NCBI GenBank assembly: GCA_021731425.1
Contig: JAKFXJ010000036.1
Location: 1 to 7,896 of the forward strand
Reading direction: 5' to 3'
Origin: Limnohabitans sp.
GTDB lineage: Bacteria > Pseudomonadota > Gammaproteobacteria > Burkholderiales > Burkholderiaceae_C
Length of the DNA: 7,896 nucleotides
A program made the position numbers and the translations under genes. The notes under the pieces are model-generated. The model saw only the letters and a list, made by a program, of their open reading frames with translations. It made no database searches and had not been told where the DNA came from. Positions 1 through 6,394 of the stretch are shown one piece after another; the stretch's first letter is position 1, and every line of letters starts with the position of its first letter.

Positions 1-71
1 CAAGCGCACCAGCGCTTGAGCCGAAGCCTGACAGGCACCGAAATGATTTCAACCACCCCAGAGGAGACACC

Positions 72-1043
72 ATGAAAAGACGCACACTGATACAAGCCGC
101 CCCCATGCTCATGGCCATGCCCGGCCTGGCCTCGGCCCAAGCGACCTACCCTAACCGCCCCATCAAGTACATCGTGCCTGTGGCCCCCGGCGGCGGCTCG
201 GACATGATCGGTCGCCAACTGTGCGACCGCCTGGGCAAAGTGCTGGGCCAATCCATGGTGGTGGAAAACCACGGTGGCGGTGGCGGTGTGATCGCCTCAC
301 AAATGGCCGCCAAAGCAGCCCCCGATGGCTACACCCTGATGCAAGGCTACGTGGCCACACACGGCACATCACCTGCCACCCGCAAACTCAGCTACGACCC
401 GATCAAGGACTTCAGCCCCATCGGCATGATTGGCAGCACGCCCAATGTGCTGGTGGTCAACACCAATGTTCCGGCCAAAGACGTCAAAGCGTTCATCGAT
501 TACGTCAAGAAAAACCCCGGCAAAATTTCTTACGGCTCTGCGGGCGCAGGTTCGCTGACCCATCTGACGGCCGAGTTGTTCAAGGCGGTGACCGGGGCCT
601 TCATGGTGCACATTCCCTACCGCGGCATCGCCCCTGCCACCACCGATGTGATCGCGGGCCAAACACAAGCCATGTTCCCCGGTCTGGCCGCGGCCCTGCC
701 GCACATCCGCAGTGGCCGCGTCCGCGCCCTGGCTGTCACCGGTACGCAACGCCATCCAGCACTCAAAGATGTGCCCACCATGGAAGAAGCCGGACTCAAG
801 GGCTTTGATGCCCAGCAGTGGTACGGCGTGGTCGGCCCCGCTGGCATGCCTGCCAACATCGTCAAGCAACTCAACGATGCCATGGCCCAAGTGCTGGCCC
901 AACCGGACTTCCGGGAAAAGCTCAGCGCCGAAGCCGTCGAGCTGACCCCCATGACCCCCACCCAATTTCTGGATTACATGAAGAAAGACCTGGCCCGCTG
1001 GACCGACTTGGCCCGCGAACGCAAGATCAATCTCGACGCCTGA
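72..1043 (+). CDS. Bug-family (tripartite tricarboxylate transporter) periplasmic solute-binding protein
   Basis: A 323-residue secreted binding protein of the Bug/TctC family, which captures small carboxylates or related compounds in the periplasm. Residues 1-22 form a signal peptide (KRR, hydrophobic core, ASA before Q23); the KRRTLIQ start also resembles a weak twin-arginine signal. Family hallmarks follow in order: YPNRPI at 26-31, the glycine-rich ligand loop APGGGSD at 38-44, VVEN plus a glycine run at 63-72, AAPDGYTL at 82-89, YGSAGAGS at 154-161, HIPYRG at 180-185, SGRVRALAVTG at 214-224 and GPAGMP at 255-260. The length is typical. The ATG is supported by GAGGAGA at 61-67. The gene lies 24 bases before a MmgE/PrpD gene, a common pairing. 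No TctA/TctB-like membrane subunit lies in the window, so this may be one of the orphan binding proteins that are numerous in Burkholderiales. The ligand cannot be read from sequence. Confidence 0.93.
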   Translation: MKRRTLIQAAPMLMAMPGLASAQATYPNRPIKYIVPVAPGGGSDMIGRQLCDRLGKVLGQSMVVENHGGGGGVIASQMAAKAAPDGYTLMQGYVATHGTSPATRKLSYDPIKDFSPIGMIGSTPNVLVVNTNVPAKDVKAFIDYVKKNPGKISYGSAGAGSLTHLTAELFKAVTGAFMVHIPYRGIAPATTDVIAGQTQAMFPGLAAALPHIRSGRVRALAVTGTQRHPALKDVPTMEEAGLKGFDAQQWYGVVGPAGMPANIVKQLNDAMAQVLAQPDFREKLSAEAVELTPMTPTQFLDYMKKDLARWTDLARERKINLDA

Positions 1044-1067
1044 TTTTTTAACCTGACTGGACTGCAC

Positions 1068-2438
1068 ATGACCATCAACACCGCTGTGGCCGCTGACCAC
1101 AACGCCCCGCCCATCACGGCACAACTGGCCCAATTTGTGGCCGAGCACCCCAGCCAAGGCTGGAGCGAAACCGTCGAACACGAAGCCCACCGCACATTTT
1201 TGAACTGGCTGGGCTGCGCGATCGGTGCGGCGAAACACGAGGCCGTCGAGTCGGCCTTGGCTGCTGTGAACATGCTCTCACCCGCACCCCAGGCCACGCT
1301 GGCTGGGCGTTCGGAGCGTGTGGACATGGCCAGTGCGGCCTTGATCAATGGCATCTCTTCGCACACCTTTGACTTTGACGACACCCATCTCAAAACCATC
1401 ATCCACCCGGCAGGCCCCGTGGCGTCTGCGGTGATGGCTTTGGCTGAAACCCAAAACAGCTCGGGCCGCCAGGTCATGGACGCGCTGGTGCTGGGCATTG
1501 ACGTGGCCTGCCGCATGGGCAACTTGGTGTACCCACAGCACTACGACCGCGGCTGGCACATCACGGGCTCGACCGGCACCTTGGGTGCAGCCGCAGCGTG
1601 CGCACGTTTGCTGGGTCTGAACGCACAGCAAACCGCCATGGCCTTGGGCATTGCGGCTTCGCAGCCCGTGGGCTTGCGTGAACAATTTGGCACCATGACC
1701 AAGCCTTTCCATCCAGGCGGCGCTGCCCGCGCGGGCTTGATGTCGGCCCTCATGGCCAAGCATGGCTTCACCTCCAGCCCCCGCTCACTGGAAGCGCCAC
1801 GCGGCTGGGCGCAGGTCTTGTCCACCAAATACGACTGGCGCGAGGCGCAAGACGAGTTGGGCCAACGCTTTGAAATCAGCTTCAACGCCTACAAGCCCTT
1901 TGCCTGCGGCATCGTGATCCACCCCAGCATCGACGCTTGCGCCCAGTTGCGTGCACAAGGCGTCAAAGCGGAAGAAGTCAAGAGCATCGAGCTGCGCGTG
2001 CACCCGCTGGTGCTGGAGCTGACCGGCAAGAAGACACCCCAAGACGGTTTGCAAGGCAAGTTCAGCGTGTACCACGGCTGCGCCGTCGGCCTGATCTTTG
2101 GCCGTGCGGGCGAAGAAGAGTTTTCTGACCACATCGTGCGCCGCGAAGACGTGGTGCGCCTGCGTGACAAAGTCCAAGCCGTGGTGGACACCTCGGTGCG
2201 CGAGGAAAGCGTGTACGTCACCGCCCATCTGAACGATGGCCGCAGTGTGAAGGTGCATGTGGAGCACGCCATTGGCTCCCTGCAAAAACCCATGACCGAT
2301 GCCGATTTGGAGAGCAAGTTCCGCGACTTGTCCGACCCGATTTTGGGAGCCGCTCGGGTGAATGACATTTTGAAAACCTGCTGGAGCCTGGGGAAAGCAC
2401 CCAACCTGCAAAGCTTGCTGGCCTTGCTCAAACCCTGA
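1068..2438 (+). CDS. MmgE/PrpD family protein (2-methylcitrate dehydratase / cis-aconitate decarboxylase-like)
   Basis: A 456-residue cytoplasmic enzyme of the MmgE/PrpD superfamily, cofactor-independent dehydratases and decarboxylases acting on tri- and dicarboxylic acids. The helical domain 1 covers roughly residues 15-270, with the smaller domain 2 after it. Family motifs are FDFDDTH at 101-107 followed by HP at 113-114, GWHITGSTGTLGAAAA at 162-177, and TKPFHPGGAARAG at 211-223. From memory of the cis-aconitate decarboxylase structure, D102, T106, H113, H164 and K212 fall at active-site positions, with H285 and Y335 as probable further partners, so the enzyme looks catalytically intact. 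It is not necessarily true PrpD: no prpB/prpC neighbours are present and the substrate is unassigned. The ATG lies 24 bases after the binding-protein gene with only a weak GGA Shine-Dalgarno match, and the next internal methionine is far too late to be the start. A terminator follows 22 bases after the stop. Confidence 0.93.
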   Translation: MTINTAVAADHNAPPITAQLAQFVAEHPSQGWSETVEHEAHRTFLNWLGCAIGAAKHEAVESALAAVNMLSPAPQATLAGRSERVDMASAALINGISSHTFDFDDTHLKTIIHPAGPVASAVMALAETQNSSGRQVMDALVLGIDVACRMGNLVYPQHYDRGWHITGSTGTLGAAAACARLLGLNAQQTAMALGIAASQPVGLREQFGTMTKPFHPGGAARAGLMSALMAKHGFTSSPRSLEAPRGWAQVLSTKYDWREAQDELGQRFEISFNAYKPFACGIVIHPSIDACAQLRAQGVKAEEVKSIELRVHPLVLELTGKKTPQDGLQGKFSVYHGCAVGLIFGRAGEEEFSDHIVRREDVVRLRDKVQAVVDTSVREESVYVTAHLNDGRSVKVHVEHAIGSLQKPMTDADLESKFRDLSDPILGAARVNDILKTCWSLGKAPNLQSLLALLKP

Positions 2439-2455
2439 TTGGATCCGCGCTCAAC

Positions 2456-2488
2456 AAAAAGCCGAGGCCTTACAGCCTCGGCATTTTT
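2456..2488. terminator. Bidirectional intrinsic terminator between convergent genes
   Basis: A perfect 8-bp stem, GCCGAGGC (2461-2468) and GCCTCGGC (2475-2482), closes a 6-base loop CTTACA. It has AAAAA on the left (2456-2460) and ATTTTT on the right (2483-2488). Read rightward it ends the Bug/PrpD message in a T-tract. Read leftward it gives the same stem followed by TTTTT, ending the BMP gene whose stop is at 2532. The symmetry suits two convergent transcription units. Confidence 0.87.
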
Positions 2489-2531
2489 CATTCAGCATCG
2501 CCAGATTTTGGCCCGGCCAAGCATGAGGGCT

Positions 2532-3629
2532 TCAGCGCGAGACGCGGCCCTGCACGCCCTGCACCAGGTAGTTCATGTTCAAAATCTGGGCATCGCTCAG
2601 GCTTTGGCCTGCCGGCAACACCAACTTGCCTTCGTTGTCAGTGATGGGGCCAGCAAAGGGCAACAACTTGCCCGTGCCCACCAGCCTTTGCTTGGCCAGC
2701 ACTTCATCCTGCACGGCTTTGGGCACTTTGGGCCCAAACTCACCCACACGGATCATGCCGTCCTTGATGCCTCCCCACACATTGCCCGAAGTCCAAGTGC
2801 CGGATACAGCGGCTTTGATGCGTGAGGTGTAGTAGTCACCCCACTGGTGGGTCACCGCGATGATCTGCGCATCCGGCGCGACCCAGCGCATGTCGGAGTG
2901 GTAGGCCACGGCCATCTTGCCGCGCTCTTGCGCCGCAGCCATCACGGCAGTCGATCCCGTGTGGAAGGCGATCACGTCCACATCCTGGTTGAACAAGGCC
3001 ATGGCCGCTTCACGCTCTTTGGGTGGGTCAAACCAGGCGTTGAGCCACACCACTTTGACGGTGGCTTTGGGGCTGACCGAGCGCATGCCAAGCGTGAAGG
3101 CATTGATGCCTTGCAGCACCTCGGGGATCGGGAAACCCGCCACATAACCTGCCACATTGGTTTGTGTCATGCGCCCAGCGGCCACGCCTGCCAGATAGCG
3201 CCCTTCGTAATAGCGAGCGTTCGATGCCGATACGTTGGGCGCGGTTTTGAAGCCGGTCACCGACTCGAACTTCACGTTGGGAAAGTCTTTGGCCACCCGC
3301 AGTGTGGGCTCCATGTAGCCAAAGCTGGGCGTGAAGATGATCTGATGGCCTTGGCTGGCCAGATCGCGGATCACGCGCTCGGCATCCGAACCCTCGGCCA
3401 CATCGGCCACAAAAGTGGTCTTGACCTGATCACCCAAAGCCCGCTCAACGGCCTTGCGGCCCTCGTCATGCTGTCGCGTCCAGCCCGCCTCGGTGATGGG
3501 CGAGACATAGACAAAACCGGCCTTGATGGGCTCGGTCGCTTTGACAGGCGTTGGCGTGGAAGTTTGTGCCTGAACGGCCGGAAGAAAAAAGCAGGCGGCC
3601 ACGAGCGTGGCAGCGAGGTTTTTATACAT
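2532..3629 (-). CDS. BMP-family (PnrA/Med-like) ABC transporter solute-binding protein
   Basis: A 365-residue periplasmic binding protein of the basic membrane protein (BMP) family. PnrA, a characterised member, binds purine nucleosides. Residues 1-21 form a signal peptide with AQA before the likely cleavage at Q22. Residues 10-13 read VAAC, a loose lipobox match, but the hydrophobic stretch continues past the cysteine, so a lipoprotein is less likely. Mature-domain motifs: GFVYVSPITEAGWTRQHDEG at 38-57, IIFTPSFGYMEPT at 97-109, FPNVKFE at 116-122, YEGRYLAGVAAG at 141-152, GYVAGFPIPEVLQGINAF at 161-178, DPPKE at 201-205 and DYYTSRIKAAVSGTW at 265-279. The ATG has AGAGGA at 3635-3640, five bases upstream. 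It follows the adenine/adenosine deaminase on the same strand, which supports a purine or nucleoside ligand. The ATP-binding and permease subunits are not in the window. Confidence 0.93.
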   Translation of the reverse strand: MYKNLAATLVAACFFLPAVQAQTSTPTPVKATEPIKAGFVYVSPITEAGWTRQHDEGRKAVERALGDQVKTTFVADVAEGSDAERVIRDLASQGHQIIFTPSFGYMEPTLRVAKDFPNVKFESVTGFKTAPNVSASNARYYEGRYLAGVAAGRMTQTNVAGYVAGFPIPEVLQGINAFTLGMRSVSPKATVKVVWLNAWFDPPKEREAAMALFNQDVDVIAFHTGSTAVMAAAQERGKMAVAYHSDMRWVAPDAQIIAVTHQWGDYYTSRIKAAVSGTWTSGNVWGGIKDGMIRVGEFGPKVPKAVQDEVLAKQRLVGTGKLLPFAGPITDNEGKLVLPAGQSLSDAQILNMNYLVQGVQGRVSR

Positions 3630-3660
3630 GGTAGTCCTCTACATGGCCCCGAAGATTGAA

Positions 3661-3690
3661 CAAAACAAAGCCCGCCGGGGCAGCGGGCTT
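3661..3690 (-). terminator. Intrinsic terminator after the deaminase gene
   Basis: On the minus strand an 8-bp stem, AAGCCCGC (3690-3683) and GCGGGCTT (3675-3668), encloses a 7-base loop TGCCCCG and is followed by TGTTTTG. It starts 33 bases after the deaminase stop codon. The T-tract is interrupted by one G, so termination may be incomplete and some read-through into the BMP gene is possible. The hairpin also lies inside the BMP gene leader. Confidence 0.75.
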
Positions 3691-3699
3691 CAGTGATGA

Positions 3700-3727
3700 A
3701 TTTTAACCCGAGTGCACAAGCCCTCAA
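3700..3727 (-). promoter_or_regulatory. Candidate sigma-70 promoter for the BMP gene
   Basis: On the minus strand TTGAGG (3727-3722) and TAAAAT (3705-3700) are separated by 16 bases. The -10 matches TATAAT at five of six positions and the -35 matches TTGACA at four of six. The -35 overlaps the deaminase stop codon. A start site would fall near 3693, directly before the terminator-like hairpin, about 64 bases from the BMP start codon. This is a pattern match only. Confidence 0.35.
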
Positions 3728-4773
3728 TCCTGTTCCGCAAGCCCCTGAAAACACGCTTTCAGCTCATGCATCCATCGGCGCTTGTCGGCCTCTAATGCGA
3801 AGCTCGCTTCGATGCTGTTGGCGGCCAGTTGGTAGGCCTGTTGTGCATTCAGGTGCAGGGCGGCAAAGGTCTGCAGGTAGTTGTCGTTCAAGTAGCCACC
3901 AAAGTAGGCCGGGTCGTCGGAGTTGAGGGTCACACACAAGCCTGCATCCAGCATCTGACCCAGGTTGTGGTCAGCCAGATTTTTGAACACACACAGCTTG
4001 AGGTTGGACAATGGGCAGACGGTGAGCGGCATGCGGCTGTCGGCCAAGCGTTGCATCAGCGCAGCGTCGTGGATGGCTTGCACGCCGTGGTCAATGCGCT
4101 CGACCTGCAGCACGTCCAAAGCGCCCCAGATGTAAGCGGGAGGGCCTTCTTCACCCGCGTGCGCCACGCAGTGCAAGCCCAGCTCGTGGGCACGGGCAAA
4201 CACGCGGGCAAACTTTTCGGGCGGGTGGCCCAGTTCGCTCGAATCGAGCCCCACACCGATGAAATGTTCGCGCCAGGGCATGGCTTCTACCAAGGTGGCC
4301 AATGCCTCTTCTTCAGACAGGTGGCGCAAAAAGCACAAGATCAAATCAGCGCTGATGTTCAGTTGGGTTTGCGCATCGCGGCAGGCGCGGCTCAGGCCTT
4401 CGATGACCGCGGCCATCGGCACACCCCGCGCCGTGTGGGTTTGGGGGTCGAAAAACAGCTCGGCCCGCACCACATGGTCGGCGGCGGCTTTTTCAAAATA
4501 AGCCCAAGCCATGTCGTAAAAATCTTGCTCGTGCAGCAGCACACTGGCCCCGGCGTAATACAAATCCAGAAAACTTTGCAGGTTGGTGAAGGCATAGGCG
4601 CTGCGCAAAGCGGCCACATCGGCATAGGGCAAGAACACGCCATTGCGCTGGGCCAACGCAAAGATCAGCTCAGGCTCCAATGAGCCTTCGATGTGGATGT
4701 GCAGCTCGGCCTTGGGCATGGTGCGCAGCAACTCGGGCAGGCGCTCTGGGGGAATGGCGTGGACTTTGAACAT
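3724..4773 (-). CDS. add: Adenosine deaminase family protein, probably adenine deaminase subgroup
   Basis: A 349-residue zinc-dependent amidohydrolase that hydrolyses the 6-amino group of a purine to release ammonia. Expected metal and catalytic residues are present (numbering from ATG 4773): HIH at 25-27, HAGE at 205-208 with catalytic E208, DHG at 228-230, and SDDP at 285-288 with D286 as zinc ligand. LDSSELGHPPEKF at 176-188, replacing the DLAG-type loop of true adenosine deaminases, and DDPAYFGGYLNDNY at 286-299 resemble the bacterial/fungal adenine deaminase branch, so adenine to hypoxanthine is the favoured reaction. Automatic annotation often calls such genes add. ATG 4773 is two bases after the preceding stop with a TGAGA ribosome-binding match. 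A TTG at 4779 overlapping that stop would add two residues. The gene ends the benE-mcd-small protein-deaminase series and precedes a BMP binding protein. Confidence 0.92.
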   Translation of the reverse strand: MFKVHAIPPERLPELLRTMPKAELHIHIEGSLEPELIFALAQRNGVFLPYADVAALRSAYAFTNLQSFLDLYYAGASVLLHEQDFYDMAWAYFEKAAADHVVRAELFFDPQTHTARGVPMAAVIEGLSRACRDAQTQLNISADLILCFLRHLSEEEALATLVEAMPWREHFIGVGLDSSELGHPPEKFARVFARAHELGLHCVAHAGEEGPPAYIWGALDVLQVERIDHGVQAIHDAALMQRLADSRMPLTVCPLSNLKLCVFKNLADHNLGQMLDAGLCVTLNSDDPAYFGGYLNDNYLQTFAALHLNAQQAYQLAANSIEASFALEADKRRWMHELKACFQGLAEQD

Positions 4774-4775
4774 GG

Positions 4776-5009
4776 TCAATTCTCAAAAAATTGGGCGCGG
4801 ATGAGGGCTTCATCCAGTTGTGCAAAACAGCAGTTGTGTCGGTCGGTCAAAGGGCCGCCACCAGGCACGACTTGAGCACCGGGCCCGTAGCCGATGGCCT
4901 TGAACTTCCACTGGCCCTGGATCCATTTGAAGTTGCCCACATGCAGGCCCGACAGGTCGTGCAGGGCGCAGACGCCTTCGCTCAGGGGTTTCAACAGCGG
5001 GCTGGACAT
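4776..5009 (-). CDS. Uncharacterised small protein (77 aa) between decarboxylase and deaminase
   Basis: A 77-residue soluble protein that I do not recognise. It has no signal peptide or membrane segment. The N-terminal half reads as alternating short strands (VCALHD, GLHVGNFKWI, QWKFKAIGY, residues 13-41), followed by a glycine/proline turn (PGGGPLTDRHN, 49-59) and a short helix-like tail (LDEALIRAQFF, 65-75). There are three cysteines (C14, C60, C61), and the last two are adjacent. Evidence that it is real: codon choice is G/C-rich at third positions like the neighbours, and its ATG lies two bases after the decarboxylase stop. Its own stop is two bases before the deaminase ATG, and GAGAAG lies upstream of the start within the decarboxylase end. 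Such tight packing points to translational coupling. A role linked to either neighbour is possible but cannot be shown here. Confidence 0.68.
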   Translation of the reverse strand: MSSPLLKPLSEGVCALHDLSGLHVGNFKWIQGQWKFKAIGYGPGAQVVPGGGPLTDRHNCCFAQLDEALIRAQFFEN

Positions 5010-5011
5010 GG

Positions 5012-6295
5012 CTAAACCAACTTCTCGACGCCGCGTGAACAGCTCACCGTCTTGTGGCTGAACGCCTCGTGTTGCTCTTCCACTTTGTCCAACTCGTAGA
5101 GGTAATTGACCATGAGACCGCCCGACTGTTGCAGGCCTTTTTTGGACAGGTCAGCCGCCCAGTTGATCTGGTGCAGCGTCGCCCCGTTACTCAGGTGGAA
5201 TTTGCCCACGGCATCGCCACGCGCCTCAGGGGTTTGATGCATCAGGTACAGGGCGCACAGGCGAATGAGCGCCGCACGCTCGGACTCCTCACTGCGCTCG
5301 GGGTGCCAGCCTGACTTGAGGCGCTCGGCCCAGCTCAAGCTGCTCGCCGCCAGAATTTTTTGGGCTTCTTGCCACTTGCGCAGGTGCGTGGGGCCGATCC
5401 GTTCCTCAGGCAGGGGCGCACCCGCATCCAGCCACTGGGTAAAGCCCGGGATGGGGGACAAGGTGCAAAAGGTTTTGAGCGATGGGATCTCCTCGATCAA
5501 TTTTTGCGCCACCCGCTTGATCAGGAAATTGCCCAAGGACACGCCCTTGAGACCTGGCTGGCAGTTGCTGATGGAGTAAAAAATCGCTGCCTTGAAGCTT
5601 TTGGGATCGCCCACCGGCGCCTGCTTGTTGATTAAGGTGCCAATGTCTTTCGAGATATTCGGCACCAGCGCCACTTCAACAAAGATCAGCGGTTCGCCGG
5701 GCAATTGGGGATGAAAAAAAGCAAAACAACGGCGGTCCGGTTGCAAACGGCGGCGTAAATCGTCCCAGCCATCGATGGCGTGCACTGATTCATGGGCAAT
5801 GATTTTTTCGAGCAGTTGCGCAGGAGAGTTCCAGGTGATCTGGTGCAACTCCAAAAAACCCGGGTTGAACCAGGAACTGAGCAAATGGTGCATGTCCGAG
5901 TCGGTGGCCCGAAAGGCTGGATGGTCCTTGAGGTAGGACAGCAGGGTCTGGCGCATTTTCAAAATGGTGGCCGTGCCAGCGGGCGCCCGGTTGACCCGCC
6001 GCAGCAGCTCCTGGCGGGGCGGCTCCACCGTCTGAAATAAGTGGATCAAACTGGCCTCATTGCGCTCGGTGTTGTAGCGGTTGGCCGCATCCACCACCAG
6101 GGACGGGTCGGGGTTGAATTGGCTCGACAAAAAATGGAAAAAGTCGATCTGACTGCGCTTGTCCAGATGGTCGTAATGGTCGATCAACTTGACAGCCATG
6201 CTTTGTGCGTTGGCCTCACCCCGGGCGCTGAGCAGCTTTTTGGCGCTCAGCTTGGCCGCATCGAGTTTCTTGTTTTGTATGAAGCGCTCCAGCAT
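5012..6295 (-). CDS. Malonyl-CoA decarboxylase
   Basis: A 427-residue cytoplasmic enzyme converting malonyl-CoA to acetyl-CoA and CO2. The N-terminal helical domain covers about residues 1-115 and the acyltransferase-like catalytic domain 120-400. Family signatures: RGEANAQSMAVKLIDHY at 25-41, WFNPGFLELHQI at 142-153, AHESVHAI at 167-174, FYSISNCQPGLKGVSLGNFL at 239-258, LSPIPGF at 279-285, FHLSNGATLHQINW at 366-379 and GGLMVNYLY at 392-400. S280 and H367 align with the Ser329/His423 catalytic pair of the human enzyme. Length matches bacterial members, with no organelle-targeting extension. The ATG has AAGGGG at 6301-6306, five bases upstream. The stop is two bases before the next start. Bacterial homologues (MatA) often sit with matB and malonate uptake genes. 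Here the neighbours are a BenE-like transporter and a purine deaminase, so its malonyl-CoA source is unknown. Confidence 0.95.
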   Translation of the reverse strand: MLERFIQNKKLDAAKLSAKKLLSARGEANAQSMAVKLIDHYDHLDKRSQIDFFHFLSSQFNPDPSLVVDAANRYNTERNEASLIHLFQTVEPPRQELLRRVNRAPAGTATILKMRQTLLSYLKDHPAFRATDSDMHHLLSSWFNPGFLELHQITWNSPAQLLEKIIAHESVHAIDGWDDLRRRLQPDRRCFAFFHPQLPGEPLIFVEVALVPNISKDIGTLINKQAPVGDPKSFKAAIFYSISNCQPGLKGVSLGNFLIKRVAQKLIEEIPSLKTFCTLSPIPGFTQWLDAGAPLPEERIGPTHLRKWQEAQKILAASSLSWAERLKSGWHPERSEESERAALIRLCALYLMHQTPEARGDAVGKFHLSNGATLHQINWAADLSKKGLQQSGGLMVNYLYELDKVEEQHEAFSHKTVSCSRGVEKLV

Positions 6296-6394
6296 GAAAG
6301 CCCCTTCAAAGTGCTGTGAATGACATGGGCAGGCGTGCGCGGCACAGCCCCGCTCTCAGCTTACACCTTGGGCAGCCCTGCGCCGCTGCGCCCA

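Noticed and set aside
1..75. Possible end of an upstream gene: one frame is open to a TGA overlapping the Bug ATG, another stops at 17-19
   Set aside because: The stretch is too short to judge coding and no family tail is recognisable. I see only the ribosome-binding site GAGGAGA at 61-67.
1043..1050. Run of six T after the Bug gene stop, possible terminator before the PrpD gene
   Set aside because: No stable inverted repeat precedes the T-run, and the 24-base gap suggests co-transcription.
369..1238. Long minus-strand open frame of 289 codons opposite the Bug/PrpD genes, and similar long opposite-strand frames at 2847-3659, 3829-4683 and 6842-7705
   Set aside because: Each lies antisense to a gene with clear family motifs. 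The translations are rich in H, G, R and Q without recognisable domains, as expected for shadows of high-G+C coding sequence.
2508..2520. Short palindrome TTGGC-CCG-GCCAA just beyond the BMP stop codon
   Set aside because: The stem is only 5 bp and no T-tract follows on either strand. The stronger hairpin at 2461-2482 explains termination.
5275..5307. Segment of the decarboxylase gene encoding HPERSEESE, which resembles the translation of a widespread dispersed palindromic repeat
   Set aside because: Alignment from memory with the human enzyme shows nearly the same spacing between the conserved W and RLCA on either side, so nothing is inserted. No second copy or clean palindrome was seen in the window.
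6296..6394. Looked for a promoter or terminator between benE and the decarboxylase gene
   Set aside because: G+C-rich short repeats are present, but there is no hairpin with a T-tract and no credible -35/-10 pair.
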